Below are positions 7,527-12,311 of a DNA stretch of 12,311 nucleotides, piece by piece. The notes under the pieces were generated by a model. The model saw nothing but the letters and a program-made list of their open reading frames with translations. It was not told where the DNA came from and ran no database searches. Both the position numbers and the translations under genes were made by a program. The stretch is from Leptofilum sp050292445 (GTDB taxonomy: Bacteria; Chloroflexota; Anaerolineae; Promineifilales; Promineifilaceae): assembly GCA_050292445.1 (NCBI GenBank), contig JBNKLQ010000191.1:1-12311 (forward strand), written 5' to 3'. How positions within the stretch are numbered: position 1 is the first letter of the stretch; each line of letters begins with the position of its first letter.

Positions 7527-7560
7527 AAGCCTGGCAGGTCTGGAAAGGCCTGCCAGGCTT
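7527..7560. repeat. 12-bp perfect hairpin, REP-like element after the oxidase genes
   Basis: AAGCCTGGCAGG (7527-7538) pairs without mismatch with CCTGCCAGGCTT (7549-7560) around a 10-base loop. Each arm contains its own small palindrome, CCTG-G-CAGG and CCTG-C-CAGG. It begins 10 bases after the stop of subunit C and no T-run follows. It may limit read-through or protect the 3' end of the oxidase message, or it may be a dispersed palindromic element. Its perfect arms and separation from coding sequence favour a mobile or repeated element, but only one copy is in the window. Confidence 0.5.
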
Positions 7561-7582
7561 GCACCTTAATTGGGAGCAACCC

Positions 7583-8080
7583 ATGAGTAATATAACCGTG
7601 AATGATTCACAGGAAAAAGCAACAAAACCAATGTGGCCCCGTTTAATTGTGGCCGTGATCTTGCTGGTGGCCATTGGTGCCGCCGGTACCTGGGGCTGGC
7701 AGCAATATCAGCTACGCCTGGCCGAAGACCACAAGGCAGAAATTCAGGCCGAAGCGATTGCCCAAATTGAAGATCAATGGGGCGTGCGCTTTATGCACGT
7801 AGCGCTGGTGGCCGAAGGTGGGCTGCTGGATGTGCGGTATCAGGTAACCGACCCAGACAAAGCTGTTTATATGTTCGACGAGGTGGAAAATATTCCGCGT
7901 GTGATTGCCAGCAACGGCATTGAGCTGGCCATGAACGATGATCCGCATGTACATGACCTGGAGTTTGGTTACTCCTACTTCTTTCTGCTGCGCAACGTGG
8001 ACGACTCGGTGAAGTCAGGTGATCAGGTAACCATTAAAGTAGGCGAGACGGAACTTCCTTACTTTAAAGTAGAACAGTAA
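7583..8080 (+). CDS. Membrane-anchored protein of unknown function
   Basis: 165 residues. ATG at 7583 is preferred over the upstream TTG at 7559 because GGGAG at 7572-7576 sits 6 bases before it and because 7559 lies inside the preceding hairpin. A short charged N-terminus is followed by one membrane helix (~21-38) and then a likely amphipathic or coiled stretch rich in Ala, Glu and Gln (~40-62). The outer domain (~63-165) contains WGVRFMHVALVAEGGLLDVRY, VTDPDKAVYMFD, HVHDLEFGYSYFFLLRN and KSGDQVTIKVGE. It is all-beta in appearance, with the single pair His-x-His at HVH. I do not recognise a named family. Position between the oxidases and two CopC genes suggests a copper-related or assembly role; the HVH pair and the following tyrosines and phenylalanines would be the first residues to examine. 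Confidence 0.75.
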   Translation: MSNITVNDSQEKATKPMWPRLIVAVILLVAIGAAGTWGWQQYQLRLAEDHKAEIQAEAIAQIEDQWGVRFMHVALVAEGGLLDVRYQVTDPDKAVYMFDEVENIPRVIASNGIELAMNDDPHVHDLEFGYSYFFLLRNVDDSVKSGDQVTIKVGETELPYFKVEQ

Positions 8081-8142
8081 GTAACCGACCGCAACCAGAT
8101 TAGCGGAATTGTGCGAACGGTTTAATAGTAAGCGAGACACAG

Positions 8143-8676
8143 ATGAACCGGCAGAAGTTGTTTTTTGCTTTTTTGATTGCCTTGCTTTTGGCAGCCTGGC
8201 AGCCGTGGGCGGTGCAGGCCCACGCCGTGCCCGTGCAAAGCACACCGGCCGACGGTGCAGTGCTCACCGATTCGCCCAAGCAGGTGATGGTGACGTTTAG
8301 CAATGTGCTGGATCCGGTCGGCAGCCAATTGGTGGTGTATGATCGCCGGGGGCAAAAGGTGGATATTGGCGACTGTGGCGTGGCGGGAATAGATCCATCG
8401 CGCAAGACGCTGGTGACCACCCTGGAGTCTGACCTGCCGCCGGGTAAGTACAACATTTACTGGACCACCATCACCGACACGGAAGATGTGCATGACGGCC
8501 ATGTGGTGAATGGCGAGCTGGAATTTTTCATTGCTGAACCTGTGTGGCTAACCTTTTTGAAAGGGGTGGGCATTACCCTGGGTGTGGCGACGGCGCTGGG
8601 GGGCTGGTTTGGTTTTATTACCACCTCGCGTAAGCTTAAGCGTCTGGAGCAAAGTTTGAGATTACAGGAAGTATGA
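8143..8676 (+). CDS. copC: CopC-domain copper-binding protein with C-terminal membrane anchor
   Basis: 177 residues. A Sec signal (1-26) ends in VQA, leaving His27 as the mature N-terminus, the position of the first Cu(II) ligand in CopC/PcoC. The domain (~27-128) has the CopC order: STPADGAVL, PKQVMVTFSN, then DVHDGHVVNGELEFFI with Asp118 and His120 at the usual second-ligand motif and an extra His117. One membrane helix (~134-158) and a basic tail (RKLKRLEQSLR) hold it at the membrane with the domain outside. No Met-rich Cu(I) loop is seen, so it resembles Cu(II)-only CopCs. No strong Shine-Dalgarno is visible before 8143. It overlaps the next gene by 4 bases (ATGA), indicating translational coupling. 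The expected role is to bind Cu(II) outside the cytoplasmic membrane and pass it to CopD or to the oxidases. Confidence 0.88.
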   Translation: MNRQKLFFAFLIALLLAAWQPWAVQAHAVPVQSTPADGAVLTDSPKQVMVTFSNVLDPVGSQLVVYDRRGQKVDIGDCGVAGIDPSRKTLVTTLESDLPPGKYNIYWTTITDTEDVHDGHVVNGELEFFIAEPVWLTFLKGVGITLGVATALGGWFGFITTSRKLKRLEQSLRLQEV

Positions 8677-9230
8677 TGAAAAAGCGTTTAAGTGTGCTGT
8701 TACTGCTTGTGGTAGGCCTGTTGCTAGTGCCAGCGGTGAGTTATGCCCATCTGGTGGAGCTGCTTTCGTCGTTCCCGGAAAATGGCGCGATTGTGGCTGA
8801 GTCGCCAGAGGTGATTACGGCCGTTTTCAACGAAGAAATGCAATCTGATACCAGCACGTTTGAACTGTTCGATGACCAGGGCCAGCAGGTAGACAGCGGC
8901 GACGGCGGCGTGGACCTCAACGACCCCGACCATGCCTCCATGTTGGTAAGCGTGCCGCCGCTGGCCGAAGGTGCCTACACGGTGCGTTGGCACGTTGTGC
9001 TGCTGGATGGGGATGCCACCGATGGGGCGTTTAATTTTTTTGTGGGGGATGAAGCCGCCGCCAATGCCGCCAATTTTGCCCCCATCCCTGCCGGATCAGA
9101 AGTGGAAGTAACGGCCGTTCCCGGCCCAGGAGCTAGCAGCACCCTCTGGCTGGTAGCCGGAATATTGGTCTCTGCCTTATTCGTGGGCGGGGCTTTCTTT
9201 ATTTTCAGCAGACGAAACAAACCCTCCTGA
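8673..9230 (+). CDS. CopC-like protein with substituted second copper ligand, membrane-anchored
   Basis: 185 residues from ATG 8673; ATG 8676 is a close alternative, since AGGAA at 8666-8670 is 2 bases from the first and 5 from the second. The signal peptide (1-25, ending SYA) leaves His26 at the mature N-terminus, as in CopC. The core is recognisable (SSFPENGAIV, VFNEEMQSD, YTVRWHVVLLDGDATDGAFNFFV), but the usual DGH has become Asp112-Gly113-Asp114, so the second histidine ligand is missing. Affinity for Cu(II) should differ from that of its neighbour, unless Asp114 or His107 substitutes. A linker of low complexity (~128-150) and one C-terminal helix (~153-178) with basic end RRNK follow. 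It is translationally coupled to the preceding CopC gene, so the two may act as a pair. Confidence 0.85.
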   Translation: MMKKRLSVLLLLVVGLLLVPAVSYAHLVELLSSFPENGAIVAESPEVITAVFNEEMQSDTSTFELFDDQGQQVDSGDGGVDLNDPDHASMLVSVPPLAEGAYTVRWHVVLLDGDATDGAFNFFVGDEAAANAANFAPIPAGSEVEVTAVPGPGASSTLWLVAGILVSALFVGGAFFIFSRRNKPS

Positions 9231-9231
9231 A

Positions 9232-9283
9232 ATTTCCCCGCAAACTCACTAAAAATAATCGGTAGAACAGTTTCCGGGGAAAT
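9232..9283 (+). other. Long-loop inverted repeat after the CopC pair
   Basis: ATTTCCCCG (9232-9240) is the exact reverse complement of CGGGGAAAT (9275-9283), with 34 bases between. The loop is AT-rich. It starts one base after the stop codon of the second CopC gene and could fold as a weak 3'-end structure. No T-run follows, so it is not a standard terminator. It may be chance. Confidence 0.25.
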
Positions 9284-9335
9284 GCCTTCTCAATAAACCC
9301 CAAGATTTTTCAACAATTTACGCCGCCCGGTTGAC

Positions 9336-9364
9336 TATACTTTGCATTGGTACCTGAGTACCAA
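9336..9364 (+). promoter_or_regulatory. Possible promoter -10 element with operator-like inverted repeat
   Basis: The gap 9231-9396 is the largest non-coding stretch in the window. It is AT-rich and holds TATACT at 9336-9341, one base from the -10 consensus, but no good -35 at proper distance. Just downstream, TTGGTACCTGAGTACCAA (9347-9364) is a perfect 7-bp inverted repeat with a 4-base centre, placed where transcription would begin. A repressor binding there would block initiation, and control of the CopC-CopD fusion by a metal sensor is an obvious candidate. The sequence is not a CopY, CueR or CsoR box that I recognise. Confidence 0.4.
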
Positions 9365-9396
9365 AAATCAACGTTGAAACCTGGTGAGAAAAGCGT

Positions 9397-11322
9397 ATGC
9401 GTAAGCAGTTCCCCATCATCATTTTTGCCACAATTTTGGCTCTCTTTTTAGCCCTCACGACCAGCCGCAGCACCTACGCTCACGCGGCGCTGGTGCGTAC
9501 CGATCCCCCAGACAGCACCGTTTTAGCCGAAGCCCCGTCCCAGATTCGCCTTTGGTACAATGAGCCAATTTCGGTGAGCTTTAGCACCTTCCAAGTGCTT
9601 GATTTGGAAGGCAAGCCGGTAGAACTCACTGGCATTCATCTTGATGAGCTGGATCCACAGCTGGTCATTTTGGATCTGCCAGAGATCGAGGATGGCGTCT
9701 ACAGCATCCACTGGCATGTGCTCTCTGCCGCCGACGGCCACGACACACAAGGGTACGTGGTGTTTGGCGTGGGCAGCAGCGCAGATTTAAATACGGCCGT
9801 TGTCCACGAAGTGCAAACGGCCGTTCCCTGGATCGAAGTGATCTTACGCTGGGCCAACTATGGCCTGATGGCCCTGGTGATTGGTGCCGTTGTGGTCGTT
9901 CAACTCGTACTGCCGCGTGCCCAGCGCCAAACTGTTCTCACCGATAGCTATTTGCCTGCCCGCCGCCGCATTCTGAAGCTGGCCGCGTATGCCGCCCTCG
10001 GTTCACTGCTGGTGGGCCTGGGTTTATACCTGTACCAATTGTCCCGCCTTTTGGCCAACCTGGCTGCCGAAGCGACCTGGCTGGGCACCGGCTGGGAACT
10101 GCTGGCAGATTCCCGCTGGGGTTGGCTCTGGCTGGGGCGGCAGGCTGTTTTTGGCACGTTGGCCATATTATTTGGCCAGATGCAAAAGCGGCGGGCTGGT
10201 TTGGGCATGGTGGCGAGTCTGTTGGTCGTAGGAACGGCCGTTCTGCAAGCCCTCAACAGCCACGCCGCAGCCGTGACAAACCAACTTTCCCTGGCCCTGG
10301 TGGCCGACACCCTGCACATTTTAGCAATGGGTGCCTGGCTGGGCGGGGTAGTCTCGCTTTTGGGTGGCATTCCCGCTGTGGCAGCCCACTCATTGCCAGC
10401 GCAGGCGCGCCAGCTGCGTAGAAATGCCTGGCACATGTTTGGCCCCGTGGCGGCCGTGGCCGTGAGCCTGCTTGTGTTCAGTGGATTAGTCAGCGCGGGT
10501 TTTCAGGTGGCCACACCAGACGCCATGCTTACCAGCTTTTACGGCCAAACGCTGCTTACCAAAATTGGCCTGATGTTGTTGATGGGACTGTTTGGCCTGT
10601 TGAACTCCGCTACCTTACATCCCCGTGTAGCCGCACCCCTGGCTCGACTGCTTAAAAAACCAGCAGGTTGGACATTATTCAGCGTAGACAAACTGCCCCG
10701 CTTGGTGCTGTTGGAAGCAAGTTTGGGTCTGATTGTGCTATTTGCTACGGGGATTGTGACCGCTTCGCCAACGGCCGTTGGTCCCGGCTACCTGCCTTAC
10801 CCTGATGAAGAACAACCTTCCGCCATGACCCAATCGGTGGAAGATATGATTATCTCCTTCTCGTCCAAGCCCAACTTGCCTGGACAAAATATTTTCTTGG
10901 TGCGCGCGGCCAGCCATCGCCGACCTGCTCCGGCCGAAGTGGCCAAAGTGATTTTGCGCTTCCGTTACCTGGAAGAAGATTTAGACACTATTTCAGTAGA
11001 AGCGCAGGAGATTGATGAAACTGCGTTCCGTTTGGGTGGTGGTTACTTCTCGCTACCCGGCCGCTGGCATGTGGATGTGGTCGTGCGCCGCCTGGGCGTG
11101 GAGGACAGCATTGGCTCGTTTGAGTGGATTGTGCCCCCCACGGCCGAACCGGAACCTGTTGTGTTGTCTGACCAGCCACTCCAACCCATTTTGCTACCGC
11201 TTGGCTTTGCTGGAATCGGTCTGATTTTGCTCAGTGGATTTGTGCTGTGGCGGCGCAAACAGACCAAAGCCAGCATCGAAGAGGTGCTGGCCGCGCCGGA
11301 TAGCTTGGTCGGGGCTAAATAG
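9397..11322 (+). CDS. CopC-CopD fusion with C-terminal YtkA-like domain
   Basis: 641 residues. The signal (1-28, ending TYA) leaves His29 first in the mature chain. The CopC domain (~29-127) has the intact motif WHVLSAADGH (Trp106, His107, Asp113, His115). About eight membrane helices follow between ~146 and ~457, forming the CopD domain, with the typical NSHAA (His289) and DTLHILAMGAWLGG (His307) signatures. Residues ~478-585 lie outside the membrane and resemble the YtkA/FixH-like beta-sandwich that accompanies CopD in Gram-positive and Chloroflexota proteins. A last helix (~598-620) ends in RRKQTK. Only a weak ribosome site (GGTGAG, 9383-9388) precedes ATG 9397. CopCD proteins are linked to copper uptake across the cytoplasmic membrane and to supply of cuproenzymes; direction of transport is not settled by sequence. 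The separation from the upstream CopC genes by a promoter-like gap suggests independent control. Confidence 0.9.
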   Translation: MRKQFPIIIFATILALFLALTTSRSTYAHAALVRTDPPDSTVLAEAPSQIRLWYNEPISVSFSTFQVLDLEGKPVELTGIHLDELDPQLVILDLPEIEDGVYSIHWHVLSAADGHDTQGYVVFGVGSSADLNTAVVHEVQTAVPWIEVILRWANYGLMALVIGAVVVVQLVLPRAQRQTVLTDSYLPARRRILKLAAYAALGSLLVGLGLYLYQLSRLLANLAAEATWLGTGWELLADSRWGWLWLGRQAVFGTLAILFGQMQKRRAGLGMVASLLVVGTAVLQALNSHAAAVTNQLSLALVADTLHILAMGAWLGGVVSLLGGIPAVAAHSLPAQARQLRRNAWHMFGPVAAVAVSLLVFSGLVSAGFQVATPDAMLTSFYGQTLLTKIGLMLLMGLFGLLNSATLHPRVAAPLARLLKKPAGWTLFSVDKLPRLVLLEASLGLIVLFATGIVTASPTAVGPGYLPYPDEEQPSAMTQSVEDMIISFSSKPNLPGQNIFLVRAASHRRPAPAEVAKVILRFRYLEEDLDTISVEAQEIDETAFRLGGGYFSLPGRWHVDVVVRRLGVEDSIGSFEWIVPPTAEPEPVVLSDQPLQPILLPLGFAGIGLILLSGFVLWRRKQTKASIEEVLAAPDSLVGAK

Positions 11323-11382
11323 CTGAAATTTTGATGATTTGCACTTGGCATTATTGATTACATTGATACTAGGAGTGGAAAG

Positions 11383-12311
11383 ATGAAATTATTTCGATTG
11401 TGGCACCAGGCAACGGCCGTATTTCTTGTGTTGCTGGTGCTGTTGGTATTTATACTCGGCATTAACTTGGCCGCTAAAGCCGCCTCACCCGGTGACCTGG
11501 ACGGCACCTTTGGCTTTGGCCTCACCGGCATTACTTTTACCGACATCGGCACCGCTTCCGCAGATGAAGCGCACGCCGTGGCTTTGCTGGCGGATGGCAC
11601 CTTCTTGGTCGGTGGCACCAGCGACGATGATTTTGCCCTCGTCAAATACACAGATGTGGGCGCGGTAGATACCACCTTTGGCAGTAGCGGCAAGGTCACC
11701 ACCAATATCAGCGGCAGCAATATTGACCAAATTGAGGATATTGCTATCCAGTCAGATGGCAGCATTGTGGTGATTGGGACCAGCACAGGGGCTACAGACA
11801 GCATTGCTGTGGTCCGTTACAGCAGCAGCGGCGTGCCGGACAGCGGCTTTGGCAGCAGTGGCATTGTGCAGACGACTCTGGGCGGAACCAATGCGATGGG
11901 AACGGCCGTTGCCCTGCAATCTAACGGTCAAATCATCATCGGTGGTACAAAGGATAATGACTTTGTGGTCGCCCGGCTCAACAGCAGTGACGGCAGCCTG
12001 GACACCACCTTCAACACCACCGGCTACAACACCGCCGACTTCACTGGCCGTGCCGAAGAAGGGCATGGCCTGGTTATTCAGAGCAGTGGTGCGATTGTCA
12101 TTGGCGGCTTTACCGATCAGGGGGATCATCAAGATTTTGCCCTGGCTCGCTTTACCAGCAGCGGGGCGCTGGACAGCACCTTCGGTAGTGGCGGTCTGGC
12201 CTCGGCCGACCCCAGCGGCGGCAACAACGATCTGGCCTACGCCTTGGCTGAACAATCCACCGGGGCGCTGGTGCTGGCTGGTTTTTCCGAAGGGGCCGAT
12301 GAAGAATCAGC
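11383..12311 (+). CDS. Secreted delta-60 repeat protein, 3' partial
   Basis: 309 codons are visible and the frame runs off the window end. The start ATG 11383 has AGGAG at 11371-11375 with 7-base spacing. A signal or anchor helix (~12-31, ending AAKAAS) is followed by SPGDLDGTFG and then repeats of the delta-60 type: S/D-G-x-I-V-x-G-G..., D-F-A-L-x-R-Y/F, G-x-L-D-T/S-x-F-G-x-x-G. Such repeats predict a beta-propeller-like extracellular protein; in other bacteria they occur in long secreted proteins with diverse C-terminal sorting signals, so the missing end matters. The 60-base gap before it is AT-rich and may hold a promoter, but no good -35/-10 pair is clear. No link to copper is visible. 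Confidence 0.88.
   Translation, partial: MKLFRLWHQATAVFLVLLVLLVFILGINLAAKAASPGDLDGTFGFGLTGITFTDIGTASADEAHAVALLADGTFLVGGTSDDDFALVKYTDVGAVDTTFGSSGKVTTNISGSNIDQIEDIAIQSDGSIVVIGTSTGATDSIAVVRYSSSGVPDSGFGSSGIVQTTLGGTNAMGTAVALQSNGQIIIGGTKDNDFVVARLNSSDGSLDTTFNTTGYNTADFTGRAEEGHGLVIQSSGAIVIGGFTDQGDHQDFALARFTSSGALDSTFGSGGLASADPSGGNNDLAYALAEQSTGALVLAGFSEGADEES
11485..12311 (+). repeat. Delta-60 repeat array, four full units and one cut
   Basis: After an opening half-unit, units of about 50-60 residues recur with the landmarks FALVKY...VDTTFGSSG, IAVVRY...PDSGFGSSG, FVVARL...LDTTFNTTG and FALARF...LDSTFGSGG, followed by a fifth unit (ALVLAGFSEG) truncated by the window. The units differ at DNA level, and inserts of a few residues vary the loop before the F-A-L-x-R strand. 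Confidence 0.75.

Larger units (their letters stand above)
1607..11909. repeat. Dispersed 8-bp palindrome ACGGCCGT, 14 copies
   Basis: Exact copies start at 1607, 2666, 3913, 4111, 4943, 7311, 8817, 9111, 9793, 9817, 10234, 10771, 11413 and 11902. Five of them (9111, 9817, 10234, 10771, 11902) extend to the 10-bp palindrome AACGGCCGTT. All are within coding sequence. Read in frame, nine give Thr-Ala-Val, four give Asn/Asp-Gly-Arg and one lies in the third phase (Arg-Pro), so the constraint is on the DNA and not on one peptide. Confidence 0.85.

Noticed and set aside
7527..7560. Hairpin as a standard intrinsic terminator
   Set aside because: The stem is strong, but the following bases (GCACCTTAATTGGG) contain no T-run.
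9331..9336. TTGACT as a -35 box for the CopC-CopD gene
   Set aside because: At 16-18 bases downstream no -10-like hexamer is present, and this hexamer overlaps the better TATACT box.

Overview
The window looks like part of a Chloroflexota genome, most likely near the Anaerolineae/Caldilineae/Ardenticatenales branches. This is inferred from gene style, not from any marker gene. The pointers are large secreted beta-helix and Ig-repeat proteins, two of which end in a short aromatic-PLV tail, a CopC/CopD/YtkA copper cassette of mixed architecture, and a moderately GC-rich sequence. All nine genes lie on the + strand. I saw no rRNA, tRNA, CRISPR array, transposase or phage gene.

Layout. (1) 1-1754: 3' part of a secreted right-handed beta-helix protein. 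(2) 1813-7516: three consecutive multicopper-oxidase-like (cupredoxin pair) genes, called A (1813-3159), B (3177-4478) and C (4505-7516) here. C is extended by four Ig-like repeats, a lectin-like domain and the same C-terminal tail as the beta-helix protein. (3) 7527-7560: a 12-bp perfect hairpin. (4) 7583-9230: a membrane-anchored protein of unknown function and two small membrane-anchored CopC proteins. (5) 9231-9396: intergenic region with a possible promoter and a perfect 7-bp inverted repeat. (6) 9397-11322: a CopC-CopD-YtkA-like fusion. (7) 11383 to the end: a secreted delta-60 repeat protein, cut by the window.

Main observation. The copper ligands of a normal multicopper oxidase are divided between A and B. 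A has a complete type-1 copper site and two of the four His-x-His pairs of the trinuclear cluster, all in its first cupredoxin domain; its second domain has lost its pairs. B has the opposite pattern: a ligand-free first domain and both remaining His-x-His pairs in its second. C has no ligands. Two-domain multicopper oxidases build each trinuclear cluster between domain 1 of one subunit and domain 2 of the next, so A, B and C could form a heterotrimer with one active site, like ceruloplasmin split into three chains, with C as the scaffold or surface anchor. The downstream CopC/CopD genes would fit a role in copper handling for it. This is inference from motifs and has not been tested.

The second genome-scale signal is the 8-bp palindrome ACGGCCGT. 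It occurs 14 times in 12.3 kb, always inside genes and in all three codon phases, which resembles the HIP1 palindrome of cyanobacteria but with a different sequence.
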